64,000 nt of DNA from Pontimonas salivibrio (GTDB lineage: Bacteria > Actinomycetota > Actinomycetes > Actinomycetales > Microbacteriaceae). The notes beneath the pieces were generated by a model, which did no database searches, was not told the DNA's origin, and worked only from the letters and a program-made list of their open reading frames with translations. Made by a program: the position numbers and the translations under genes. The stretch lies in contig NZ_CP026923.1 in assembly GCF_002950575.1 (NCBI RefSeq), positions 744,001 through 808,000 on the forward strand. Direction: 5' to 3'. How positions within the stretch are numbered: position 1 is the stretch's first letter; every line of letters begins with the position of its first letter. This document shows, one piece after another, positions 8,511 to 17,440 of the stretch.

Positions 8511-10210
8511 AGCCATTCGATAAACGTCTACTTCACTACGCGAGGGCGGCCACCCCACTGGTGGTCGCCCTCGCTGTGGTCGCCCTCATCCACACACTCT
8601 CCATTGCGGCTTTTTCCCTGAGCATTGCGCTCGTCATTGCCGGCGTGATCGATGGCGCGCCCTGGTCGGACATTCGCATATTGGTCATCTTTTTCTTGAT
8701 CGCCGTATTGGTCCGCGCAGCCACCCTGGTGGCATTAGACGCCATTTCTGACCGGGGTGGATCGCGCGTGAAATCACAACTTCGGGCCCGAGCGCTGATG
8801 GCATTGCGCGAACTTGGCCCCTCCTACATGGAGCGCCGAGCCAGTAGTGACATCACCAACCTGTTGGCACGAGGCATTGATGTACTTGATATGTATTTCG
8901 GGCGCTACCTGCCGCAACTGATCCTCACCGCCATCCAGACACCCCTGCTCCTGATCATCCTCTGGACAACCGATTTGCCGACCGGAATCGCGATCACCCT
9001 TGCCCTGCCGGTGATTCCCATTTTCATGGTGCTCATTGGGTGGGCCACTCAAGCAGTCCAAAAGCGGCAATGGGAAGGTATGCAGCTACTCTCCCGCGGC
9101 TTTATGGACCTCCTGGAGGGCCTGTCGACCCTGAAAATTTTTGGTCGCCAATGGCGCCAAGTGGCCAAAATTCGCGACATGACGAGCCGCTTTCGACAGC
9201 GAACAATGGCGGTCTTGAGGGTTAGTTTCCTGTCGTCCTTTGTGCTCGAATTGGCGGCCAGTTTCTCGGTCGCCATCGTTGCCGTCTCGGTAGGAATCCG
9301 ATTGGTCGATGGCGGAATCCCGCTCTGGCTGGGTCTGTTCGTTCTCATCCTCGTGCCGGAAGTGTATTTGCCCCTGCGGGCAGTGGGAGCACAGTTTCAT
9401 AACGCCGCTGAAGGCGTTGCGGCCGCCGAAGACCTTTTTGAGATTTTCGAAGCGACCCCGGAATCACTCCCGCCTCAGCAATTGGCGACCCCTCCGGCTA
9501 GGACCGCACCCGCCTTGGACTCGCGAACTGCTGCACCGCCCCCTGGTGGCATACACCAGCCCATCAAGACCTTGGAGTTGGTTGATTTTCAGGCCACCCG
9601 CGGGGGACGGGCCGTCCATGAACCTCTCACCGTCACCATGCGGGCAGGTCAGGTGACCCTCCTTGAGGGGCCAAGTGGCGCAGGCAAAACCAGCATCGTT
9701 CAGGCACTGCTCGGCTTCGCACCCGCACACGGACAGGTGATGCGTAATGGCACTGTGGTTGAACTCCCCACATTGCGCGAGGACATTGCCTGGGCGCCCC
9801 AGCAACCGTCTTTGCTTGCCGGGAGTGTCGCCAGCAATATCACCCTCGGTTCACCTGCGCCCAATCGGACATTACTCAGTGACGTTCTTGAACGGGTCGG
9901 ACTCGAGCGAATCGACCCTGAGATGAGCTTGGGTGTGAATGGCTCGGGCCTTTCAGGAGGTCAAGCACAGCGCGTCGCGCTGGCGCGAGCCCTGTATCGG
10001 CAGGCTGAGCGTTCGGCTTCGTTGGTGTTACTCGACGAGGTCACCAGCGCTGTGGATTCCGACACTGAAGAGGTCGTGTGGGACGCTATCGCCGGATTGG
10101 CTAAGGCGGGAGTGTTGTGCCTGGTCGTCAGCCATCGCCTTCGTGCCGGCCAGCGCGCAGACCACACAGTATCGATTGTGCCGACAGGGTTGACTGAGGT
10201 GAATCGCTGA
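8507..10210 (+). CDS. cydD: Cysteine/glutathione-type ABC exporter CydD, CTG start proposed
   Basis: A 567-residue half-transporter (membrane domain plus ATPase) that works with CydC to export reduced thiols (and possibly heme) needed for cytochrome bd assembly. Six transmembrane helices are followed by Walker A EGPSGAGKTS (about 386), signature LSGGQAQR (about 482) and LVLLDEVTSAVD. The first ATG/GTG/TTG in frame is GTG 8561, but that removes the conserved opening KPFDKRLLHYARAA; the frame upstream contains no other normal start before a stop at 8462. CTG 8507 has GGGAG 7 nt upstream and overlaps the cydB stop, so CTG initiation is the best reading. The stop overlaps the cydC ATG (TGATG). 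Confidence 0.9.
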   Translation: MKPFDKRLLHYARAATPLVVALAVVALIHTLSIAAFSLSIALVIAGVIDGAPWSDIRILVIFFLIAVLVRAATLVALDAISDRGGSRVKSQLRARALMALRELGPSYMERRASSDITNLLARGIDVLDMYFGRYLPQLILTAIQTPLLLIILWTTDLPTGIAITLALPVIPIFMVLIGWATQAVQKRQWEGMQLLSRGFMDLLEGLSTLKIFGRQWRQVAKIRDMTSRFRQRTMAVLRVSFLSSFVLELAASFSVAIVAVSVGIRLVDGGIPLWLGLFVLILVPEVYLPLRAVGAQFHNAAEGVAAAEDLFEIFEATPESLPPQQLATPPARTAPALDSRTAAPPPGGIHQPIKTLELVDFQATRGGRAVHEPLTVTMRAGQVTLLEGPSGAGKTSIVQALLGFAPAHGQVMRNGTVVELPTLREDIAWAPQQPSLLAGSVASNITLGSPAPNRTLLSDVLERVGLERIDPEMSLGVNGSGLSGGQAQRVALARALYRQAERSASLVLLDEVTSAVDSDTEEVVWDAIAGLAKAGVLCLVVSHRLRAGQRADHTVSIVPTGLTEVNR

Positions 10211-11880
10211 TGCCTCGGACTGTCGCATCAAGGGCTCTCCCACGACGTGTGGCCATGGTTCAAGCCGTCGCCCTGGGGAGCCTCGCCCAAGGAGCACAGG
10301 TCGCGCTCTTAGCGACATCGGCCTGGTTGATCACCCGGGCCGCTGAGCAACCACCCATTTTGTATCTCACGCTAGCCATCGTCGCCGTGCGGGCTTTCGC
10401 GCTCTCGCGCGCGGTCTTTCGCTACCTGGAGCGACTCCACGCCCACCACCACGCGTTCGTCGCACTGGAAGAATTGCGGGTGTGGTTGTATCGCCGGTTG
10501 GTCCCTCTCGCACCGGCCGGTCTGTGGCGTCGGGGGCGCGGTGATGTCCTCACCACCTTGGGGGCCGATGTCGACACACTCCAGGATTACCCTTTGCGGG
10601 TCATCCAACCTGTCGCGTCAGCGGTCACCGTGGTGGTACTCAGCGTGGGCGCCCTCGCTGTCGTGGATTACCGAGCCAGCGCGCTGTTGGCTGCGATGTT
10701 GATCTTGGCCGGCGTGTTGTCCATCTGGTGGCAACGACTGGTGTCGGCCAGGGCAGACCGCGATGTCGCACCAGCTCGTGCCGAGTTGGCCGACTGGCTG
10801 ATGGATACGATTCAGCGTCGCGCCGTGCTCGTCGCCTTTGATGCGGATGAGCACTACTACCGCCGGGCCCGTGAACTCGATGACTCCCTTCGAAGGGTTG
10901 AGCGGAGAGCTGCCTGGGGGCAGAGTCTCATCGGCGGAGCCTTTATTGTGTTCGCCGGCTTGGCCGTGGTCGGTGTCGTCCTCATTGTGTCACCACGGGT
11001 GGCAGAGGGGGGACTTTCCGGACCGCTGTTTGCTCTTCTGGTCTTGACCCCGCTGGCGCTCTTCGAAGTGTTTCAGGCAATCCCACAGGCGGTGTCTGCG
11101 TGGCGGCGTGTATCTAGCTCGGCCGAGCGCATTGCCCAGCTGGCCCCCGAAGATCATCCTGCGGGCATCCCCGTGGAGAGCGAAGATGATGCCGAGGATG
11201 GGCCGAATCTGGCGGTCGAGAGCCTCCGATGGGACAATTTTGCCGCTCATTGGCCCACGCAAATGAGCTCACCTTTTGCTCCCGTCACCCTGCAGGCCAG
11301 AGCGGGGGAGCGGGTACTCATCGAAGGCCCAAGCGGGGTCGGTAAATCCACCCTCGCCAGTGCAATGGTCGGATTTATCGACTACACCGGGCACTGCCAG
11401 ATTGACGGTGTCGAACTTTCGTCGATGTCTTTGGCCGAGCGTCGACGCCATATCGTGCTCATTGAACAGCGGCCGCACCTGTTTGATACGTCAATTCGAC
11501 ACAACCTGTCCTTTGCCGCACCGGACGCTGACGACGAGGAGCTTTGGGACGTTCTGGAGCGTGTGGGCTTGCTCGAATGGGTGAAACACAGAGGAGGACT
11601 TGACAGTCTGGTCGGCGAATCGGGTGCCCTGGTGTCGGGTGGTCAAGCCCAACGGATCGCGTTGGCCAGAGCGTTTTTGGCCAAAGCCCCGATTATTGTC
11701 CTTGATGAGCCCACCGCCAACGTTGACCGGGCGATGGCTGATGCACTGATGGATGACCTTCTAACCAGTGTGGGCCACGGGCCCCAGCGCATCGCCCTTA
11801 TCATCTCGCACGTACCTGTCCGAGATGAGCTGATCAGCCGGCGATACCTGCTTCGCGATTCCACGGCAGAGCTCGATTGA
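10210..11880 (+). CDS. cydC: Cysteine/glutathione-type ABC exporter CydC
   Basis: The 556-residue partner of CydD. The amino-terminal membrane domain has the CydC block LATSAWLITRAAEQPPILYL and SRAVFRYLERL (CydC-type). The ATPase has Walker A EGPSGVGKST (about 372), signature VSGGQAQR (about 476) and IIVLDEPTANVD. ATG 10210 shares a base with the cydD stop. The last 47 bp overlap the 3' end of the convergent aminotransferase gene (11834-11880), with no terminator between them. Confidence 0.93.
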   Translation: MPRTVASRALPRRVAMVQAVALGSLAQGAQVALLATSAWLITRAAEQPPILYLTLAIVAVRAFALSRAVFRYLERLHAHHHAFVALEELRVWLYRRLVPLAPAGLWRRGRGDVLTTLGADVDTLQDYPLRVIQPVASAVTVVVLSVGALAVVDYRASALLAAMLILAGVLSIWWQRLVSARADRDVAPARAELADWLMDTIQRRAVLVAFDADEHYYRRARELDDSLRRVERRAAWGQSLIGGAFIVFAGLAVVGVVLIVSPRVAEGGLSGPLFALLVLTPLALFEVFQAIPQAVSAWRRVSSSAERIAQLAPEDHPAGIPVESEDDAEDGPNLAVESLRWDNFAAHWPTQMSSPFAPVTLQARAGERVLIEGPSGVGKSTLASAMVGFIDYTGHCQIDGVELSSMSLAERRRHIVLIEQRPHLFDTSIRHNLSFAAPDADDEELWDVLERVGLLEWVKHRGGLDSLVGESGALVSGGQAQRIALARAFLAKAPIIVLDEPTANVDRAMADALMDDLLTSVGHGPQRIALIISHVPVRDELISRRYLLRDSTAELD

Positions 11881-12634
11881 GCCATTCATTCTGGTAGTCG
11901 TCTCGCAGACCGGAGGGTGCCAACAGGTTCGGTCCGCTATGCCACGAGACCGCGTGTCGGATTCCGTGGAGGGCTGAGACGATCCACACTTCTAAACCTT
12001 CCAGGTCGTCGGGTCGAAAACGCTGTGCGAGGACAGTGACACCGTGAGATTGTGCAATGTCGGCCACGAGTGATTCGGTGACGCTCGGTATTCGTGGTTC
12101 CTCGGGGCCCATCGAATAGAGGGTTCTTTTGTCTGGCGACCAGGCCATGACTGTGCTGTACGCGCCTTCGCAGACGTAACCATTTCGCACAATAATCGCC
12201 TCATCGGCGCCACTCTCTGACGCCTCCTCGCGCACGGCGAGTAGCGCCTCAAGGTCGGGCCCTTTTGTCGTGGGGTGTTTTCTGGGATCTAGCCGCGCTG
12301 TAGCCAACACTGCACGATCGGTCACTGTGGGCCGTGGGCGCAACTGGTAGCGAAAAACCCACTGGGAGCCGGTGTCAATGAGGTCAATTCGAGGAAACCA
12401 CGAACCCGTCTGAGGTAAGTGTTGGAGCACAGCCTGGGCAAATTGGCGCGATGATTCGTGCAGACGCCTGTGGGGTTCAACGCCTGTGAAGAACCGTTCA
12501 AGGTGGTTGGGTAGTGCGACGACCCTGCCATTTTCTACACGCCACGAGTCCGCCACCACAACCGATTCGGCGACAACTGACTCTGTGGGAACAAGCTCGG
12601 CGCCTGACCAAAGGAACGTGTGGTGCCGAGACAT
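11834..12634 (-). CDS. Class IV aminotransferase, probable aminodeoxychorismate lyase (PabC-like)
   Basis: A 266-residue fold-type IV PLP enzyme. Signs are the N-terminal pattern ESVVVADSWRVENGRVVALPNHLERF, the Arg and Tyr-rich middle strand, a candidate PLP lysine in TTKGPDLEAL (about residue 127), DEAIIVRNGYVCEGAYSTVMAW with the conserved Glu, and RIPSVTESLVAD near the C-terminus, where the family has a PG(V/I)TR-like segment. Divergent pabB next door suggests it releases pyruvate from aminodeoxychorismate to give p-aminobenzoate; branched-chain or D-amino-acid transaminases of the same fold are the alternative. It starts 12 bp from the pabB start, under a shared leaderless promoter. Its 3' end overlaps cydC. 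Confidence 0.75.
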   Translation of the reverse strand: MSRHHTFLWSGAELVPTESVVAESVVVADSWRVENGRVVALPNHLERFFTGVEPHRRLHESSRQFAQAVLQHLPQTGSWFPRIDLIDTGSQWVFRYQLRPRPTVTDRAVLATARLDPRKHPTTKGPDLEALLAVREEASESGADEAIIVRNGYVCEGAYSTVMAWSPDKRTLYSMGPEEPRIPSVTESLVADIAQSHGVTVLAQRFRPDDLEGLEVWIVSALHGIRHAVSWHSGPNLLAPSGLRDDYQNEWLNRALPWNREAGIAG

Positions 12635-12649
12635 AGGCTAAAGGCTATG
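12632..12649. promoter_or_regulatory. Symmetric bidirectional leaderless promoter, pabC-like / pabB
   Basis: The 18 bp CATAGGCTAAAGGCTATG contain both start codons (CAT for the minus gene, ATG for the plus gene) at their ends. On the plus strand TAGGCT (12634-12639) lies 7 nt before ATG 12647; on the minus strand TAGCCT (12643-12648) lies 7 nt before ATG 12634. Both fit TANNNT -10 boxes for transcripts that begin at the start codon. Confidence 0.6.
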
Positions 12650-14065
12650 GCCATTCGGGCATTTCGGCGAGAATTATCCGCGCGTGCAACACCGGAGCAA
12701 ATCTTCCACGAGTTGTGTGCCGACGACGACTGTGCGGTGTGGGTTGATGTCGCCGGTGACGCGCACTCCGCACACAGTGTGCTGGCCCGGGGTGAACTCC
12801 AGGAACTCTCCGGAGAAGATGCCTTGGAGCAGTTGCGCGAGCTGTGGGGGAGCGTCGCATTAGAGCCCACAGAGAACCCCACAGATGACCCCACAGATGT
12901 CAGCGTTCCGCTGGGACTTATTGTGGTGGTTCCCTATGACCACGCTGCTGTCACCATCCAACTTCCTGACAATTGGCAGCCCCTGGAGTCTTGGAGTGAA
13001 CCCCTGAGGGCCGTGATTGTGCGCCAGAGCATCAGTGTGAACTGGGCGAGCGGGCTCGTCACGGCGTGGATGCTAGGCGAAGATCCGGCAGAGTGTGAAC
13101 ACTATTTTCAGCACGTAGAGGCGGCGCTGTCCGCTGTGTCGACTCTCCCCTCTGTGGCGTCGGTGTCTGAAGCGGTGGATGGCGCTTTCTCCAATCAAAG
13201 TGACACGTCAGTGACACAGGTTTCTGCGCGTGATCGTTGGAGGGACACCCCCAGTGAGTACCGGGAGATGATTGGCAAAGCCCTCGACGCAATTCGCGAC
13301 GGAGAGGCCTACCAGCTATGTGTCACTACGCAGGTTGAGGTGAACTGTCCCCTTGCCGATTGGGAGTTGCACCACATCCTTCGACAGATTTCACCGGCAC
13401 CCCATCAGGCGCTGTTGCGCCTCGGAGCTTTTTCGATGGTGTCAGCGTCGCCCGAAACGTTCTTGCGCCTCGATCGCGACGGTGAGTTGACCACCCGACC
13501 GATTAAGGGCACCAGACCTCGAGGGCGAAACGAGGAAGAAGACCGGCGTTTCATTACCGACCTTGTAGAAAGCGAAAAAGAACAGGCAGAAAACCTGATG
13601 ATTGTTGACCTGATGAGAAATGATTTCTTACGGGTCTGCGCGGTCGACAGTGTCCGCGTCACGGAATTATTTGAAGTGGAAACTTTCGCCACCGTGCACC
13701 AGTTGGTATCGACAGTGACAGGCACACTGGCCGCAGGGCACGACGGAATTGACGCCATCAGGGCCTGTTTTCCGGCGGGGTCAATGACGGGAGCACCCAA
13801 GTCGCGGGCCGTCAGTCTGTTGAGCGAGTGGGAAAGCGGGCCGCGGGGAGTGTATTCGGGAACCTGGGGGTGGCTTCGAGGTGATTCCACCATGGAACTG
13901 GCCATGACAATTCGCACCGTGGTACTCGCAGACGGTGTGGCGCGGATTGGCGCGGGCGGCGGGATTACCTGGTCGTCACAAGTAGATGAAGAAGTCGCCG
14001 AAGTGGGACATAAGGCAAAAAGGCTCCTAGAGGCGCTCGGTGTGCCCACCATTGCGTATTCTTAA
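12647..14065 (+). CDS. pabB: Aminodeoxychorismate synthase component I
   Basis: A 472-residue chorismate-binding enzyme. The catalytic half contains [12 protein letters not shown], then PIKGTRPRG: the Lys in PIKGT is the residue that separates PabB (nucleophile Lys) from TrpE (Ala), then [18 protein letters not shown] and [20 protein letters not shown] and GVYSGTWGW. It converts chorismate plus ammonia to 4-amino-4-deoxychorismate for folate synthesis. The glutaminase partner (PabA/TrpG) is not in the window. ATG 12647 is preferred because a -10 box sits 7 nt upstream and an upstream GTG at 12620 would overlap the divergent gene. leuS follows 4 nt after the stop but has its own -10 box. Confidence 0.88.
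   Translation: MAIRAFRRELSARATPEQIFHELCADDDCAVWVDVAGDAHSAHSVLARGELQELSGEDALEQLRELWGSVALEPTENPTDDPTDVSVPLGLIVVVPYDHAAVTIQLPDNWQPLESWSEPLRAVIVRQSISVNWASGLVTAWMLGEDPAECEHYFQHVEAALSAVSTLPSVASVSEAVDGAFSNQSDTSVTQVSARDRWRDTPSEYREMIGKALDAIRDGEAYQLCVTTQVEVNCPLADWELHHILRQISPAPHQALLRLGAFSMVSASPETFLRLDRDGELTTRPIKGTRPRGRNEEEDRRFITDLVESEKEQAENLMIVDLMRNDFLRVCAVDSVRVTELFEVETFATVHQLVSTVTGTLAAGHDGIDAIRACFPAGSMTGAPKSRAVSLLSEWESGPRGVYSGTWGWLRGDSTMELAMTIRTVVLADGVARIGAGGGITWSSQVDEEVAEVGHKAKRLLEALGVPTIAYS
14057..14062 (+). promoter_or_regulatory. -10 box of leuS, leaderless
   Basis: TATTCT with 7 nt to ATG 14070; it lies inside the last codons of pabB. Confidence 0.5.
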
Positions 14066-14069
14066 AGCA

Positions 14070-16622
14070 ATGACTGAGCCCACATCCCCCGAACCGGCCG
14101 AAAGTTTCGATTTTCGTCAACTCGAACACAAATGGTCGGCAATTTGGGAGCAACTGCAACCCTTCACCGTCGATGACCCCAACGACCAGAGGCCACGCAA
14201 GTACATCCTCGACATGTTTCCCTACCCTTCAGGGGATCTGCACATGGGTCACGCCGAGGTGTATGCCCTAGGCGACATCGTCGCCCGGTATTGGCGGCTA
14301 CGAGGCTTTCAAGTCCTGCACCCGATTGGTTGGGACTCTTTCGGTCTGCCTGCGGAAAATGCGGCAATCAAACGCGGGGTGGACCCCAGAGAGTGGACCT
14401 ACCAGAACATCGCCCAACAGCGGCAGTCGATGAAACGCTACGCGACATCGTTTGACTGGTCGCGAGTGTTCCACACCTCCGATGAGGAGTATTACCGCTG
14501 GAACCAGTGGTTGTTTTTGCGCATGTACGAAAAAGGTTTGGCCTACCGCAAAGATTCGTGGGTCAACTGGGACCCGGTCGACCAGACCGTGCTCGCCAAC
14601 GAGCAAGTCCTTGCCGATGGCACCTCAGACCGCAGCGGTGCTGTCGTGGTCAAGAAAAAACTCACACAGTGGTACTTCAAAATCACCGACTATGCCGATC
14701 GGCTGTTGGACGATTTGAACCAGCTGGAGGGTCGTTGGCCCCAAAAAGTGCTCACCATGCAGCGCAACTGGATCGGCAGAAGCTTCGGTGCCGAAGTGGA
14801 CTTCGTGATTGAAGGACACCCAGAGGCCATCACCGTGTTCACCACGCGCCCGGACACGTTGTTTGGTGCAACGTTTATGGTGGTCGCCCCCGAATCTGAT
14901 TTGGCTTCCGAACTGGTGGCAGGAGCCTCGCCCGAGGTGCAAGAGCGTTTTGGCACCTACTTAGAAAAGGTTCAACAGTCCTCCGAGATTGAACGACAAG
15001 ATCACACCCGAGAAAAGACGGGTGTTTTTCTTGAGCGTTGGGCAATCAACCCCGTCAATGGTGAGCGTATCTCGGTGTGGGCCGGCGACTACGTGTTAGC
15101 CGACTACGGCACCGGCATCATCATGGCCGTTCCCGCACACGATCAACGCGACCTCGATTTTGCCATTGCCCATGACTTGCCGGTGCGAGTGGTTGTCGAT
15201 GTCACTGCCCCTGTGACCGGGGCAATCCCGGTAGTCACCCAAGAGATGTTGGACTCGGGGGAAGTGCCCGAACTTGACCCCGTCGCGACCGGCGTCGCGC
15301 TCGCGGGCAGCGGTCGCATGATCAACTCGGGCCCTCTCAACGGCCTCAGCAAAGACAACGCCATTAACCGAATGATCGAATTGTTGGAAGAAGCCGGAAC
15401 GGGTCGAGCGACGAAGACGTATCGGCTTCGGGACTGGCTCATTTCGAGACAGCGTTATTGGGGCACCCCCATCCCCATCGTCTACGACGAAGAGGGCAAT
15501 GAGATTGCGTTGCCCGACGATCAGCTTCCGGTGACCCTGCCACCCAGCGAAGGTCTTGATTTGCGCCCGAAAGGCTCCAGCCCGTTGGGCGCGATTGACC
15601 ACTGGGTCAACACGGAACTCGACGGTAAGCCCGTTCGCCGTGACGCTGACACGATGGACACCTTTGTGGATAGCTCGTGGTACTTCCTGCGGTTCTTGAG
15701 CGCCCACGATGACACTCAAGCCTTTGACCCAGCGGAAGTCGACAAATGGGCTCCCGTTGATCAATACGTGGGTGGTGTGGAACACGCCATTTTGCACCTG
15801 CTTTACGCACGATTCATCACCAAAGTTCTCTTCGACCTTGGGTACCTCACCTTCACCGAACCGTTTACCTCCTTGTTGAACCAGGGAATGGTCATCTTGG
15901 ACGGTGCAAAGATGAGCAAATCCAAAGGCAACGTCGTGTACTTCTCGGAAGAGCTCGACAACTACGGTGTCGATGCCGTTCGCCTTTCGATGGCTTTTGC
16001 CGGCCCCCCAGAAGATGACATCGACTGGCGAGATGTCTCCCCGGTGGGGTCCCAAAAGTTCTTGGCGCGAGCATGGCGTCTCGCCAGAGACGTCCAGAGT
16101 GAACCAGGTATTGCCTTTGGTAATGGGGATGGCACTCTTCGTCGCGCCACCCACCATTTGCTAAACGACTTGCCTGGGCTCATTGAATCGTTCAAGTTCA
16201 ACGTTGCGGTGGCCCGGTTGATGGAATTGGTCAATGTGGCACGCAAAACCATTGATCAAGGGCCAGGGGGAAGTGACCCTGCCGTGCGAGAAGCTGCCGA
16301 GACGGTCGCCATCGCACTGTCAATGTTCGCGCCGTACACCGCGGAAGAAATGTGGGAAATCTTAGGATTCCCGCCCAGTGTTGCCCACGCCACCTGGCCC
16401 AGCCCGGATCACACCCTTCTGGTGGAAGAGTCGGTAGTAGCCATTGTCCAAATCAACGGCAAAGTCCGCGCACGACTGGACGTGTCGCCATCGATTGGCA
16501 CCGACGAACTGCGAAAGCGTGCCCTGGCTGACGAAACGATTAGTTCACTGGTTGAGGGTCAAGAAATCAAGAACCTCATTGTTCGACCGCCGAAAATTGT
16601 GAGCATCCAACTAGCCGACTAG
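14070..16622 (+). CDS. leuS: Leucyl-tRNA synthetase
   Basis: An 850-residue class I aminoacyl-tRNA synthetase that charges tRNA-Leu and edits misacylated products. The HIGH-type motif is HMGH in [19 protein letters not shown] (about 58) and the KMSKS loop is [12 protein letters not shown] (about 614). The CP1 editing domain includes [19 protein letters not shown], and the C-terminal anticodon-binding part ends with [12 protein letters not shown]. Start ATG 14070 ([11 protein letters not shown]) follows a leaderless -10 box; 30 more upstream bases are open but overlap pabB. Full length for the family. Confidence 0.97.
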   Translation: MTEPTSPEPAESFDFRQLEHKWSAIWEQLQPFTVDDPNDQRPRKYILDMFPYPSGDLHMGHAEVYALGDIVARYWRLRGFQVLHPIGWDSFGLPAENAAIKRGVDPREWTYQNIAQQRQSMKRYATSFDWSRVFHTSDEEYYRWNQWLFLRMYEKGLAYRKDSWVNWDPVDQTVLANEQVLADGTSDRSGAVVVKKKLTQWYFKITDYADRLLDDLNQLEGRWPQKVLTMQRNWIGRSFGAEVDFVIEGHPEAITVFTTRPDTLFGATFMVVAPESDLASELVAGASPEVQERFGTYLEKVQQSSEIERQDHTREKTGVFLERWAINPVNGERISVWAGDYVLADYGTGIIMAVPAHDQRDLDFAIAHDLPVRVVVDVTAPVTGAIPVVTQEMLDSGEVPELDPVATGVALAGSGRMINSGPLNGLSKDNAINRMIELLEEAGTGRATKTYRLRDWLISRQRYWGTPIPIVYDEEGNEIALPDDQLPVTLPPSEGLDLRPKGSSPLGAIDHWVNTELDGKPVRRDADTMDTFVDSSWYFLRFLSAHDDTQAFDPAEVDKWAPVDQYVGGVEHAILHLLYARFITKVLFDLGYLTFTEPFTSLLNQGMVILDGAKMSKSKGNVVYFSEELDNYGVDAVRLSMAFAGPPEDDIDWRDVSPVGSQKFLARAWRLARDVQSEPGIAFGNGDGTLRRATHHLLNDLPGLIESFKFNVAVARLMELVNVARKTIDQGPGGSDPAVREAAETVAIALSMFAPYTAEEMWEILGFPPSVAHATWPSPDHTLLVEESVVAIVQINGKVRARLDVSPSIGTDELRKRALADETISSLVEGQEIKNLIVRPPKIVSIQLAD

Positions 16623-16687
16623 CGTCGTTCGTCCACACCCGACGGGCCCAAAAGTCCACACCACGGCTTTGACCTAAGGCCTGGTTG

Positions 16688-17440
16688 GTGTTGCCAGCTG
16701 CGGTGACACTGCTGGCCATGGCAACGTGGAGTGGCACACGCGAATTCTTCCAAGGCCCCGGTGGCCGTTGGGAATTTCCCGACATTGATGACCAAACCCC
16801 GGTTGGGTTGGCATCGCCCTCAGTATCTCCCTCAGTGTCGACGCCCACCCCTGAACAGGAGCCGGCGAGAATACCCTCTGGCTATCGAATGGTCGTGGCG
16901 GGAGTAATCGGCGTCATCATCGTGGCTTGTGCCATTGCGGCTATTGGGGTGCTTGGCCAGCAATCAAATGTTCCGATCCCAGAAAGCGCGCCAGTACCTG
17001 TCCAAGAGCAGACCCCATCAGCGCCGTCGACACTGCTGGTTCACGTCAGCGGCGCGGTCAATGCCCCGGGGGTGTTAGAGCTTGAGGAGGGCTCGAGAGT
17101 ATTCGACGCCGTCGATGCTGCCGGAGGGGTCACAGCGCAAGCAGATGCCGACCGGGTCAATCTTGCGCGGCCCCTGATGGATGGTGAACACATCGTCATC
17201 CCACGCGTGGGGGAAGCCCCCGCAGAAGGCACTTCCGCATCGACTGGGGAACCCATTTCTTTGTCCAGATCCCCGGCTGAAGTGTTGGTGGACCTGCCCG
17301 GGGTGGGGCCGGCGTTGGCCCAAAGAATTGTGGCCTGGCGAGACGAAAATGGCGGATTCCAACACATCGACGACGTATTGGCGGTCTCAGGAATTGGTCC
17401 CGCCACCCTGGAGGGGTTTCGGGACCAGGTCGTGCCCTAG
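16688..17440 (+). CDS. comEA: Competence DNA-binding protein ComEA
   Basis: About 250 residues. A single transmembrane helix (MVVAGVIGVIIVACAIAAIG, about 68-90) is followed by a Pro/Ala-rich linker, an SLBB domain (VHVSGAVNAPGVLELEEG) and two helix-hairpin-helix motifs near the C-terminus (VLVDLPGVGPALAQRIVAWR and DDVLAVSGIGPATLEGF). This is the ComEA plan: it captures double-stranded DNA outside the membrane and hands it to ComEC. GTG 16688 has AAGG 8 nt upstream; TTG 16685 and ATG 16718 are alternatives. The stop TAG overlaps the comEC GTG by one base. Confidence 0.9.
   Translation: MLPAAVTLLAMATWSGTREFFQGPGGRWEFPDIDDQTPVGLASPSVSPSVSTPTPEQEPARIPSGYRMVVAGVIGVIIVACAIAAIGVLGQQSNVPIPESAPVPVQEQTPSAPSTLLVHVSGAVNAPGVLELEEGSRVFDAVDAAGGVTAQADADRVNLARPLMDGEHIVIPRVGEAPAEGTSASTGEPISLSRSPAEVLVDLPGVGPALAQRIVAWRDENGGFQHIDDVLAVSGIGPATLEGFRDQVVP

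Noticed and set aside
15096-16157. 353-residue open frame antisense to leuS
   Set aside because: Lies wholly inside leuS, has no recognisable domain or promoter, and such long shadows are expected in high-G+C coding DNA.
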